A stretch of DNA of 64,000 nt from Cryobacterium flavum. GTDB taxonomy: Bacteria > Actinomycetota > Actinomycetes > Actinomycetales > Microbacteriaceae. Of the stretch, positions 8,684 to 16,958 are shown piece after piece. The notes below the pieces were generated by a model. It was not told the DNA's origin, searched no databases, and saw only the letters and a program-made list of their open reading frames with translations. The stretch spans positions 248,001 to 312,000 of the forward strand of contig NZ_FNIB01000001.1 in NCBI RefSeq assembly GCF_900103805.1. The letters are read 5' to 3'. Within the stretch, counting starts at the first letter, position 1; each line of letters opens with the position of its first letter. Made by a program: the position numbers and the translations under genes.

Positions 8684-9990
8684 TGACCGGCCCGCGCGTC
8701 GGCGCCGTTGCTCTCGGTCTCGTTCAGGTCGGCGTCGGTGGCAGGCGCCTGCGCTTGGAACACGCCGGTGTTTAGTCCGACGGGCGCTTGGTCCGACTCG
8801 AGCACGGCAGCGGTCTGTGAACGGGTAATGGCGTCCATGACGGTCTGCACGTCGATGACGCCCTTGAACATGTCGCGGCGGCCGGTGACGAGCGCGGCTC
8901 CGGCGCTGGAGACGAGCATTGTGTCGAGTGCGTCATTGAGCGTGGCACGGTAGCCGACGACCGGAAGTTTCGGATCGGGAACGTTGCTAATGAGCTCGAG
9001 GCGGCCGAGCTTGCGGCGGGAGAGCCACTGGATGGGACGGTGACGCTCATCGACGATGACCGCGTGGCCGTGGCCGGCGTCGATGAGGCGGGCTAGGACA
9101 TCCGCTGCCCGTTCGCCGGGGCTTCCCACGACGGCGTCGCCGAACCCGACCTCTGCCACCCGGGTGAGGGTGAGCTGTTTGAGGCCGGCGCCTGACCCGA
9201 TAAAGTTTTCGACGAATTCGTTGGCCGGGTCGCCGAGGATGCGTTCCGGGGTGTCGTACTGTTCGAGCTGGGCGCCCTCGTTGAAGATGGCGATCCAGTC
9301 GCCGAGCTTGACGGCTTCGTCGAAGTCGTGGGTGACGCAGACGATGGTCTTCTGCAGTTCTTCTTGGATGTTGAGTAGTTCGTCTTGCAGGCGTAGGCGG
9401 GTGATCGGGTCGACGGCGCCGAAGGGCTCGTCCATGAGTAGCACGGGTGGGTCGGCCGCGAGGGCGCGCGCCACGCCGACGCGTTGCTGCTGGCCGCCAG
9501 AGAGTTCCTTGGGGTACCGGTTTCGGTAGAGCACCGGGTCGAGGGAGACGAGCTCGAGGAGTTCGTCGACCCGCGCCGCGATACGGGCCTTGTCCCAGCC
9601 GAGCATTTTCGGAACGAGGCCGATGTTGGTGGCCACCGTCATATGGGGAAAGAGCCCCCCGGCCTGAATGACATAGCCGATGCCTCGGCGCAGGGTATCG
9701 CCGTTCATGTTGGTGACGTCGTCACCGTCGACGACGATGCGGCCCTCGGTCGGTTCGATGAGTCGGTTGATCATTTTCAGGGTGGTGGTCTTGCCGCAGC
9801 CCGAGGGGCCGACGAGCATGACGATCTTGCCGGCCGGGATCTCCATGGTCAGACCGTCGACCGCGGGGCGCGCCTGGCCGGGGAAACGCTTAGTGACGTG
9901 GTCCAGCAGGATGTTCGCACCGGTGATGCCTGTCGGGGAATCTTCGGTGCTGGTGGATTCTGCGCTGTTGGATGCAATGAGTTCAGACAC
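8680..9990 (-). CDS. OpuC/ProV-type ABC transporter ATP-binding protein with CBS domains
   Basis: In this 436-residue protein the Walker A is GPSGCGKTT (about 61-69), the signature LSGGQQQRVGVARAL lies around 165-180, and Walker B LLMDEPFGAVDP follows. The C-terminal third (about 270-400) is a CBS pair, the domain that in OpuA-type importers senses ionic strength or nucleotides. The last 40 residues are acidic and probably disordered. It overlaps the upstream permease by eight bases and the downstream permease by four. It energises uptake of a quaternary ammonium osmolyte. Confidence 0.92.
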   Translation of the reverse strand: MSELIASNSAESTSTEDSPTGITGANILLDHVTKRFPGQARPAVDGLTMEIPAGKIVMLVGPSGCGKTTTLKMINRLIEPTEGRIVVDGDDVTNMNGDTLRRGIGYVIQAGGLFPHMTVATNIGLVPKMLGWDKARIAARVDELLELVSLDPVLYRNRYPKELSGGQQQRVGVARALAADPPVLLMDEPFGAVDPITRLRLQDELLNIQEELQKTIVCVTHDFDEAVKLGDWIAIFNEGAQLEQYDTPERILGDPANEFVENFIGSGAGLKQLTLTRVAEVGFGDAVVGSPGERAADVLARLIDAGHGHAVIVDERHRPIQWLSRRKLGRLELISNVPDPKLPVVGYRATLNDALDTMLVSSAGAALVTGRRDMFKGVIDVQTVMDAITRSQTAAVLESDQAPVGLNTGVFQAQAPATDADLNETESNGADARAGQ

Positions 9991-10624
9991 GGATACCTCG
10001 GGGTGTGGTCAGGCGGCCGAGGCCGACGAGAAGGAGGTTAAGAATAAGGGCGAGCACGACAACGCCGATGACGCCCGTCATCACCGACTCGAGGGAGTTG
10101 GCGCCGCCGAGGCGGGACAGGCCGGAGAAGATGAATCCGCCCAGGCCTGGGCCGAGGGAATATGCGGCGATCGCGGCGATTCCCATGACCATTTGAGCGG
10201 ATACCCGAATGCCTGTGAGGATGATTGGCCACGCCATGGGCAGTTCTACCTGCAGGAGCGTGCGGAACCGGCTCATGCCAATGCCGCGGGCGGATTCCAC
10301 GATCGACGGTGCGATACCCGATAGGCCCACGACCGCGTTGCGCAGAATGGGGAGGGTAGCGAAGAACGCTACGACGATGACGGCAGGAACGACGCCGAAG
10401 CCGAGTGGCGCGATGAGCAGCCCGATGAGCGCGAACGATGGGATGGTCAGGCCTATGGCAGACACGGAGTTGGCGATCCCGGTGAGCGCGGAACTGCGGT
10501 AGACGACGGCGGCCAGCACGACGGCGATGACAGTCGCCAGGATCAGGCATTGCACGACGAGGCTAAAGTGCTGCCAACTGCTGAACAGGATCTGCTCATA
10601 CTGATTCCTTACAAAATCCCACAC
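9983..10624 (-). CDS. OpuC-type ABC transporter permease (first gene of the operon)
   Basis: This 213-residue protein has about five or six helices and the EAA-like loop ESARGIGMSRFRTLLQVELP (about 112-131), closely resembling the loop of the other permease here. It is the promoter-proximal gene; transcription would begin in 10625-10800. The gene order permease, ATPase, permease, binding protein is typical for OpuC-like systems. A GTG or upstream start is possible, but the ATG used gives a normal family length. Confidence 0.9.
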   Translation of the reverse strand: MWDFVRNQYEQILFSSWQHFSLVVQCLILATVIAVVLAAVVYRSSALTGIANSVSAIGLTIPSFALIGLLIAPLGFGVVPAVIVVAFFATLPILRNAVVGLSGIAPSIVESARGIGMSRFRTLLQVELPMAWPIILTGIRVSAQMVMGIAAIAAYSLGPGLGGFIFSGLSRLGGANSLESVMTGVIGVVVLALILNLLLVGLGRLTTPRGIRV

Positions 10625-10841
10625 ATCAAAACCCCTTCGCTTCGATCACACATGGATTCACCGCCACCGGCACGGGGGCAACTGGAGGCGCCGATGCGGA
10701 GCTGGATGGGGACGCAGGCTGAGAGCCGTAGGCAGAGATGATTCTCCAGTCTTGCACGGCTACTGCCTTGTGGACGCAGCGAGACGCTACGGTCTAATCA
10801 CGTGCGCCTGCGCCCCCGCGAATGAGGACGAGGACACTTGC

Positions 10842-10985
10842 ATGACGCTGATCAGCACCGGGCTGCGCGTCTCCGAAGCCACGGCCTTGACCTGAGCCGA
10901 CCTGCAGCTGTCCCGGCCAGCCCGCGCGGTCTGCCACGGAAAAGGACACGCAGACTCTATCACCCCGCTAATCCCGGTACCTGCT
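10842..10985 (+). pseudogene. Tyrosine recombinase core fragment
   Basis: From the ATG at 10842 the plus strand reads MTLISTGLRVSEATALT, a stop, then ADLQLSRPARAVCHGKGHADSITPL. TGLRVSEALAL followed by a beta strand and HGKGxK is the box I region of XerC/D-like recombinases, with the catalytic arginine in GLRVSE and the lysine hairpin in HGKG. A TGA interrupts it at 10893-10895. The fragment runs directly into the mftG remnant, so it is debris of an integrase-driven rearrangement. Confidence 0.7.
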
Positions 10986-11036
10986 CGGACAGGCTGGCCT
11001 GGCAGAAAGAAAACCGCACTCCTGAACTCCCGCAGC

Positions 11037-11156
11037 ACCGCGATTCATCTGTGCGACAACGCGCGGTTCGGGCCGGCGGACGGTCCGGGCGCCGTCATCA
11101 ACCAATACGGGCACGTGCACGGTATCGAAGGGTTGCGCGTCCCCGACACCTCGAAC
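11037..11156 (+). pseudogene. Remnant of a second mftG (GMC oxidoreductase) gene
   Basis: Forty codons align without gaps to residues 489-528 of the MftG encoded at 22357-24027, with 31 of 40 residues identical by my count (for example ARFGPAD, EGLRV, DTS). This is the C-terminal active-site region of the GMC fold, including the conserved HLC region. It is on the same strand as the intact mftG, so the cluster lies between two direct-orientation mftG segments. The flanks are unrelated: tyrosine recombinase before, IS3 OrfA after. Confidence 0.85.
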
Positions 11157-11171
11157 TGCCAACCACGCTCG

Positions 11172-11339
11172 TGCGCGGGCCTGCCGGTTCAGGCTGTCGT
11201 ACTCGGTCAGAATGTCGCGTTTGTACTTGGCGGTATAGGTTCGCCTCCGAGCACGCTCGGGAACCTGGGGATCGGGAACATCTTCCATCCCTACAGCCTG
11301 CCCGGTCGAGCTACGTTCTGTCATTACTGCGTTCGTCAA
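11172..11339 (-). pseudogene. IS3-family transposase OrfA, N-terminal fragment
   Basis: About 56 residues from the ATG at 11339 read as the start of an IS3-type OrfA: VPDPQVPERARRRTYTAKYK followed by RDILTEYDSL, the first helix of the helix-turn-helix. The frame then passes without a stop into antisense of the mftG remnant, so the rest of OrfA and all of OrfB are lost. The junction is within a few bases of 11165-11172. Confidence 0.75.
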
Positions 11340-11438
11340 GGGGAACTCCTTCCCCGCCCTCTACGACACTATTCGGGACGATCCCGGTGCCTTATCTAAG
11401 GTTGACAGAGAGGGCAGCAGCTCTGCTCTGCGAGCGAG

Positions 11439-11531
11439 TTATTCAAGCAGCAGTGCGAGGCGGTCGGTATAGGCAGGATCGGGGTCGAAAAGGACCACGG
11501 CGTTCGTCGACGAGTTCCGGCGCTCCGGCAT
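11439..11531 (-). CDS. Possible 30-aa ORF after mftF
   Basis: An ATG 11 bases after the mftF stop opens 30 codons ending VVLFDPDPAYTDRLALLLE. The composition looks protein-like but I recognise no family and see no clear ribosome site. It may be the tail of a lost gene at the cluster edge. The stretch 11340-11438 holds nothing else I can name. Confidence 0.2.
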   Translation of the reverse strand: MPERRNSSTNAVVLFDPDPAYTDRLALLLE

Positions 11532-11541
11532 GATCGAATAA

Positions 11542-12951
11542 CTAGCGACGTCCGCGGATGTCGGGGCGGAGCGCCGCCGTTGAGTGCCCGCGGAGCGCTC
11601 CGAGCCAGAGACCTGCCCCGTAGGCGAGGTCGTCGGCTCGGCGTGCGATCCCGAAGCGCACGATGTCGAGTTGCGGTCTGGTTCGTCGGTAGTCGAGGAC
11701 GACGTCGAGTATGGCTGCGGCGATCGTTGCCCGGCGTACCCGTCGGGAGATGATGCTGCCGAGCACCGCGATCGGCCACCAGTGCCGCGTGAGCAGGGCC
11801 ATCGTCTGCGAAACCGATGCGGCGACGCCGGTGGCCGTCAGCTTGATACCGATACGCAGCGGATGCTCGTGGCGGGATAGCTTGCGCGAGATGCGCACTG
11901 CGGCAACGGCCGAAATTCCGAGGGCGAGAGGAACCGACCAGGCCCGCTGGGCGAGCAACGCCACGATGACGCCGACGCTCCAGGGCGCGAGGATCGCCGG
12001 GGCGATGTTGCCTGGATGTCGGAGTGCCAGTGCGTGGCCGCCCGTGCCATAGAACGCTTTGCGCTTGGCCCAGTCGGGAAACGTGACTCGGTGTTCATGG
12101 GCGCTCGTCGCGGCCGGTTCGTAGCGCACCCTCCAGCCCTGTTCGACGAGTGTCCAAACGAGGTCGACGTCTTCGCCGACTCGCATACCGTCGCTGAACC
12201 CGGCGCCGAGGGCTTCGACACGGGCTACGACGAAAGCCGTTGACACCCACGACACCCGCGCGCGAGGCCGCACCGTGGCGGGAGTCGGTCCGAGGTCGAG
12301 CGATGACCGGGCATCTTCGTAACGAGAGATCCAGTTGACTCGGGTCGACAGCTGGAGTCCGATCACTCGCGGGGCGACGAGGGCAACCCTTGGATCAACG
12401 AAGTGTCGGAGCAATATTGCTACAGCACCGTCGGTGACGACCATGTCGTTGTCGACGAACACTACATAGGTCGTGTGCACCAATCGCAGCCCCGCATTGC
12501 GGGCGCCGGCCGGACCCAGATTCTCGGGCAGAGCGATGAAACGGGCTCCCGCTGCGGCGGCGATTCGTTTCGCATCGCTGGGGTCGGGCGAAGCATCATC
12601 GACCACGATGACCGATTTGCGTGGTCCAATACTCGTTAGGAGGCGGTCGAGCGATTCCGGCCGACCGTACGTTGGAATCACGTAGGTGACGTCGCTCTCA
12701 TCCGCTGCCGGGAGCGTGTCGAGTACCGGATCGGCCATGCCAATTTCGAGCAGCTTGTCAACGAGGGCGCCCGAGCCGGCACGGTCGACGGCCAGGAGGC
12801 GCCCGGCGAACATTCTGACGGCGGCCCGGGAGAGATAGATTGCGCGGGTCGGGGAGCCTCCGACCAAGGATCGGCCTTGGTCACGGACCGTGACCGTGCG
12901 GTTGAGTTCGACCGTGAAACCGGGTGGGAGCAGAGCAGCGGGCGGCTTCAT
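11542..12951 (-). CDS. mftF: Mycofactocin glycosyltransferase MftF
   Basis: This 469-residue protein starts at the ATG overlapping the mftE stop (ATGA, 12948-12951); the longer frame upstream is antisense-like and rejected. A family-2 glycosyltransferase domain is clear: VTYVIPTYGRPESLDRLL, VIVVDDASPD, then VVFVDNDMVV as the metal-binding acidic motif (about residues 85-185). Hydrophobic segments near residues 330-420 suggest membrane association. In the described pathway MftF adds beta-1,4-linked glucose units to the premycofactocin core. It is the last gene of the long mft operon, and mobile debris follows at once. Confidence 0.92.
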   Translation of the reverse strand: MKPPAALLPPGFTVELNRTVTVRDQGRSLVGGSPTRAIYLSRAAVRMFAGRLLAVDRAGSGALVDKLLEIGMADPVLDTLPAADESDVTYVIPTYGRPESLDRLLTSIGPRKSVIVVDDASPDPSDAKRIAAAAGARFIALPENLGPAGARNAGLRLVHTTYVVFVDNDMVVTDGAVAILLRHFVDPRVALVAPRVIGLQLSTRVNWISRYEDARSSLDLGPTPATVRPRARVSWVSTAFVVARVEALGAGFSDGMRVGEDVDLVWTLVEQGWRVRYEPAATSAHEHRVTFPDWAKRKAFYGTGGHALALRHPGNIAPAILAPWSVGVIVALLAQRAWSVPLALGISAVAAVRISRKLSRHEHPLRIGIKLTATGVAASVSQTMALLTRHWWPIAVLGSIISRRVRRATIAAAILDVVLDYRRTRPQLDIVRFGIARRADDLAYGAGLWLGALRGHSTAALRPDIRGRR

Positions 12952-13706
12952 GCTCGATCTTCCGTGGCGACGGGTGCCGGGACTGTGCACCGGGCGGGGT
13001 CGCGGAGGCAACCGCGGGGGTCGATGGACTCGCCGAGGATCCGGCGCTGCACACCGTCGCACATCTCAGCCATGAGGGCAGCGCCAGTCGTGGCGGTGGC
13101 TCCGGTCGGGTCGCCCAAAATCCCGGTCGGCGACACCGCTCGCACGCCCTCCGACGCGAGCCGGCTAAAAAGGGCAGACATCGGCGTCATCGCGCCAGGC
13201 ACAACCGATGCCAGGTCGACCAACTTGGCGTCGAGATGCAGCAGAATCGATGTCTCGGTGATTCCGGCGTGGGCATCTCCCCGGGCAACCGTGCAGGGAG
13301 CCCAGGCGACAGTGTGACCTTCGCCCCGGAGCAGAGAAACGGATGTGGTGAGCGCAGCAAGGTTTCCGCCATGGCCGTTGACGAGCACAATGCGGCCTGC
13401 CCAGGTCGACAGCGAGCGCACCAGCTCGATCACGACTATCGTGAGCGCTTCGGTGCCGATCGACACGGTTCCCGGAAAATTCTGATGCTCACCACTCGCC
13501 CCGTACTGCAGGGCGGGGGCGACGACGACCGAATGCCCCATGATGGTCAGATCCGTGGCGACTCGCTCTGCCACCGCCGAGGCGATTATGGTGTCGGTGG
13601 AGAACGGCAGGTGTGGTCCATGCTGCTCCGTCGAGCCAAGGGGTACGAGCACGACTGGGGCCGGCGGCAGCGATGGCCAGGTGCTATACGCCAATTCACC
13701 ATCCAC
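12948..13706 (-). CDS. mftE: Mycofactocin precursor peptidase MftE (creatininase family)
   Basis: MftE cleaves the modified precursor to release the C-terminal Val-Tyr-derived unit. The protein shows the creatininase fold signatures: PLGSTEQHGPHLPFSTD (metal ligands E, H and D), NGHGGN, and AHAGITETS with the conserved glutamate. I chose the GTG at 13706 because GAGGGG precedes it by about seven bases, giving 252 residues. A TTG at 13742 would add 12 residues and cannot be excluded. It lies between mftD (88 bases from mftD's stop to this GTG) and mftF (four-base overlap). Confidence 0.92.
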   Translation of the reverse strand: MDGELAYSTWPSLPPAPVVLVPLGSTEQHGPHLPFSTDTIIASAVAERVATDLTIMGHSVVVAPALQYGASGEHQNFPGTVSIGTEALTIVVIELVRSLSTWAGRIVLVNGHGGNLAALTTSVSLLRGEGHTVAWAPCTVARGDAHAGITETSILLHLDAKLVDLASVVPGAMTPMSALFSRLASEGVRAVSPTGILGDPTGATATTGAALMAEMCDGVQRRILGESIDPRGCLRDPARCTVPAPVATEDRA

Positions 13707-13793
13707 TTGTGCCCCCTCGTTCGACTTCAAGTCTGGCCCCAAAAAGTACCGTGCGCCGCCGCCATGGCGGTGACGTGGTTGATAGTGACGTGA

Positions 13794-15002
13794 TTATTGC
13801 CGGGTCGTAGCGTCGACGTTGCTCAGTGTCGCTCCAAGGGTGCGCGAGAACGTTGGCGGGATGTAAAAGTCTGCGGGTGAGAGCTCGTGGATTGAATCAT
13901 GGCCAAGGCCGAGAACGGCCGAGTCGAGTCCGCCACGCAGAATGTCGAGTACGTTTTCGACTCCGGCCTGGCCGTTTGCGGCGAGGCCCCACAGGTAGGC
14001 GCGGCCGATCATGACCGCGCGTGCGCCGAGCGCGAGGGCCTTGGCGACGTCGCTGCCTCGACGGATTCCGCCGTCCAGCACAATTTCCACGTCGCCGCCA
14101 ACGGCTTCGACGACCGACGCGAGCATACGAATTGTCGCCGGTGTTCCGTCGAGGTTGTTGCCGCCGTGGTTGGACACGGAGATGGCGGTTACACCCGTGT
14201 CGACGGCTCGGTGGGCGTCGTCGATGCGGGTGACGCCCTTGAGCATGAAGGGTCCTCCCCAGGTTTCGCGCATCCAGGCGACGTCTTCCCAGGAGGGTGG
14301 CGGCGTCTGCATCCACTCGTAATAGGCGCCGAAGAATGTCGGTGCAGTGCCGCCCGGCGGAGTGAGATTGGGAGCGGTGAGGTCGGGGATACGGCCGGAC
14401 TTCGCGAAGCGCAGGAGCCATTGTGGGTGGGGGAGCACGTTGGGCGCGAAGTTGATCATTGTCTTCAGGCTCATCTTTTCCGGAATCTGCGGGCTGCCCC
14501 AGTCGCGACCGTTGGAGAAGGACCAATCAAGGGTGGCGATGAGTCCCTTGGCGCCGGCGGTCCGGGCCCGGTCCATTCGCTGCACCATCGATTCCCGCGA
14601 TCCCGACCAGTACATTTGGAAGAACGTGTTTGGGTTGGCAGCAATTACGTCTTCAACGGGTTTGCTGGCGAACGAACTCAGGCCCATGATGGTGCCGCGG
14701 TTAGCGGATGCCCGGGCAACGGCCACTTCACCGTCGGGGTGCACGGCCTGCACACCTGTGGGGGAAATGATGACTGGCAAAGAAATGGGGATGCCCATCA
14801 CGGTTGTCGTTAGGTCGCGCACCGCATGGTGCCCGGCGACATGCGGTGAGAAGCCGAGCTCGCCAAACGCTGCCATGTTGTCGTCGATGGTCAGCCCGCG
14901 CTCAGACCCCGCAACGAGGGCACCGTAGACGGAGGAGGGAAGTGCACTCTTGGCTCGTCGCTGTGCCTCGGCAACGGTTTCGAACCATGCGTTTTTTGCC
15001 AT
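13794..15002 (-). CDS. mftD: Mycofactocin system FMN enzyme MftD
   Basis: This 402-residue member of the FMN-dependent alpha-hydroxyacid dehydrogenase family carries ISPTGVQAVHPDGEVAVARA near residue 80-100, SNHGGNNLDGTPA near 275 (catalytic histidine) and VLDGGIRRGSDVAKALALGA for FMN phosphate binding. The SNHGGNNLDG wording, rather than SNHGGRQLDG of lactate oxidases, is characteristic of MftD. MftD oxidatively deaminates the peptide-derived lactam to make premycofactocin, giving the redox-active alpha-keto amide. It follows the VWA gene by 27 bases. Confidence 0.95.
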   Translation of the reverse strand: MAKNAWFETVAEAQRRAKSALPSSVYGALVAGSERGLTIDDNMAAFGELGFSPHVAGHHAVRDLTTTVMGIPISLPVIISPTGVQAVHPDGEVAVARASANRGTIMGLSSFASKPVEDVIAANPNTFFQMYWSGSRESMVQRMDRARTAGAKGLIATLDWSFSNGRDWGSPQIPEKMSLKTMINFAPNVLPHPQWLLRFAKSGRIPDLTAPNLTPPGGTAPTFFGAYYEWMQTPPPSWEDVAWMRETWGGPFMLKGVTRIDDAHRAVDTGVTAISVSNHGGNNLDGTPATIRMLASVVEAVGGDVEIVLDGGIRRGSDVAKALALGARAVMIGRAYLWGLAANGQAGVENVLDILRGGLDSAVLGLGHDSIHELSPADFYIPPTFSRTLGATLSNVDATTRQ

Positions 15003-15029
15003 GGGAGTTCCTGCTTTCTAGTTGTCGTT

Positions 15030-15950
15030 TTAGGTTCTAAAGAGTCGACTGATAGCCGGAGCGACATCGCGGTGGGTGCGCACGAGATGGGCGGTTCCAT
15101 GCCCGGCAGTCGCGAGCTGCCGGCCGAGTTCGATGTCTTTCTCACCGCTCACGTCGATGAGCACGTCGAGTCGCCCCAGCCAGGCCGCGCTTTCCCGTGG
15201 ATCCGGACCCGCATTATGCACACAGTCCGACAATAGGATCACGCGCGCCTCCCGTGTTGGTACCTGCGCCAGCTGACGCGCCGCGAGTTCGAGTGGGAAG
15301 GCGATGTTCGTGAGTCCGCGGGCGGGCATCTGCAAGATGGAATCGAGCAGATCCATCGGCTTCACCTCCCGGCCGAGACCGAGCAGGATGGCTGCGTCCG
15401 ACCAGAACGCGATGACGGCCAGGGAGTCGTGCTGGAGTTCACCCGCGAGGGCACCGACCGTCGCGGCGGCGGTCTGCACTCGCTCGCCTTTCATTGATCC
15501 GGACACATCAACGAGCAGCACCACCGACCGGCGGGTGCGAATGCGCTCCCGCACGATGATGTCTTCGTCTTCCGGAATTGGGTGTTCGGCGAGCATCTCG
15601 ATTGTGCGATCGAGATCGATTTCGTCCGACCCGGCCCGATAGGGCAAACTCGTGAGCTTGCCCGACCCGCGGTGCGCCAGCGAGTCTGTTCTTGGTTGGG
15701 GGATAGCCAGCCTCGCAGCTATCTGCCGGGCTCGGGCGCGCACGCTGGGATCGATGTCGACCACATCGGTGCCACCGAGCACTATTTCACCTATTTCGTC
15801 GGTGTTTCCCGCTTCAGTGGTGCCCGGAGACGATTTGGGCGCGGGACCGCGCCCAATTGTCTGCGCGCGCAACACCACGCCTGCGCTCCCCGCGCCGCCG
15901 GGCTCAAAGACCACCGGATCCTCCGTGAGCTGTTTCGGCTTGCGACCCAA
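15030..15950 (-). CDS. VWA-domain protein (partner of the MoxR-type ATPase)
   Basis: This 306-residue protein has a von Willebrand A domain in its C-terminal half. The MIDAS metal site is DVSGSM (about 148-153), with a conserved Thr in GLTN (about 215) and Asp in LLSDC (about 247). The N-terminal 130 residues are polar. The assigned TTG start at 15950 is weak: the same frame stays open back to the MoxR stop and reads DTPLSRPDRQKRARTALG, which looks coding but offers no ATG or GTG. MoxR/VWA pairs typically act together as metal- or cofactor-insertion chaperones. It is not one of the named Mft genes, and its place between the SDRs and mftD suggests service to a mycofactocin enzyme. Confidence 0.85.
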   Translation of the reverse strand: MGRKPKQLTEDPVVFEPGGAGSAGVVLRAQTIGRGPAPKSSPGTTEAGNTDEIGEIVLGGTDVVDIDPSVRARARQIAARLAIPQPRTDSLAHRGSGKLTSLPYRAGSDEIDLDRTIEMLAEHPIPEDEDIIVRERIRTRRSVVLLVDVSGSMKGERVQTAAATVGALAGELQHDSLAVIAFWSDAAILLGLGREVKPMDLLDSILQMPARGLTNIAFPLELAARQLAQVPTREARVILLSDCVHNAGPDPRESAAWLGRLDVLIDVSGEKDIELGRQLATAGHGTAHLVRTHRDVAPAISRLFRT

Positions 15951-16013
15951 CGCGGTTCTGGCCCGTTTCTGGCGGTCCGGCCTCGAAAGGGGTGTATCCG
16001 CTTCGATCTCCCT

Positions 16014-16928
16014 TCAACCCGGCTCGGCAATGGCCGGTTCCAGAATGAAATGGTCTTCCCAGATCTGTCGCAACACGCGCTCGGGCGTGCTTTCCGCGGC
16101 CTCGTCGAGGTGGATGCGGCCGGACAGGGAGACGGTCATGGCATCGTAGACGAGTTCTTTGTAGCCGTCGTCGTGCGGTGACCTGAGGTGTCGAAGCAGT
16201 GCGAGTTGCAGCGCGACGAGGACGCAGTCAATTGCGCCGCGCACGCTGCTTCCCTGGCGTACATCCGGGTGACGCCTCGTTGCCCGGGTGACGGATACCG
16301 CGTCGATAACGAGGCGATTGGCGAGATCACCGTCGGCCTGGGTGCGAAGCGTGACGATTCCGCGTTCGGCTGGCTCGTCCTGATAGCCGATCGCGAGTCG
16401 GTTCAACCGGTCGTGCACGCTCGTCGACAACCGCGTCGTGCCGACGTTGTCATAGGGGTTCATCGACGCAACTACTCGGAAGGTCGGCGCCGCGATGATG
16501 GTGCCGACCCGGGGCACCGCGATGGCGCGATCGGCCATTGCGGTGAGCAGTGTGTTGAGGGTGTCTTCCGGTGCCCGGTTGAACTCCTCTATATAGAGGA
16601 ACCCGCCGCGTTGCATCGCTTCGATGAGGGGCCCAGCCACGAAGTTGTCGGCGCTGTAGTCCTCCCGCAGCACCCGCGCGGGATTGTGGTGGCCAACGAG
16701 TTTGGCTGGGGTGAGGTCGGCATTGCCCTCGACGAAGTGCAAGGGGATACCCCATTCTTCGGTGATGGCTTTCAGTATGGTGGTTTTGCTAGTCCCCGGT
16801 GGCCCCTCAAGCAGGATGTCGCGGCTAGCTGCGATGGCCGCGAGCGTCAGTTCGAGCTCACGCTCCCGGCCGACAAGGTGCGCGGCTACCCGTTTCTGGG
16901 TGTCGACGATGGTACTGGTGGGTGCCAC
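16014..16928 (-). CDS. MoxR-family AAA+ ATPase
   Basis: In this 304-residue protein the Walker A is GPPGTSKTT (about 42-50, with Ser where many MoxR proteins have Gly). The Walker B region is GGFLYIEEFNRAPED (about 108-122), sensor 1 is VASMNPYDNVG, and HDRLN contains the arginine-finger area. These are MoxR/CoxD-like features. Such ATPases remodel or activate client enzymes with a VWA partner, here the next gene, whose start is 63 bases downstream. Transcribed 30 bases after the third SDR gene, it belongs to the mft operon by position. Confidence 0.92.
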   Translation of the reverse strand: MAPTSTIVDTQKRVAAHLVGRERELELTLAAIAASRDILLEGPPGTSKTTILKAITEEWGIPLHFVEGNADLTPAKLVGHHNPARVLREDYSADNFVAGPLIEAMQRGGFLYIEEFNRAPEDTLNTLLTAMADRAIAVPRVGTIIAAPTFRVVASMNPYDNVGTTRLSTSVHDRLNRLAIGYQDEPAERGIVTLRTQADGDLANRLVIDAVSVTRATRRHPDVRQGSSVRGAIDCVLVALQLALLRHLRSPHDDGYKELVYDAMTVSLSGRIHLDEAAESTPERVLRQIWEDHFILEPAIAEPG

Positions 16929-16958
16929 GTGTTCTCCTTCATCTGGAACAGGGCTGGT

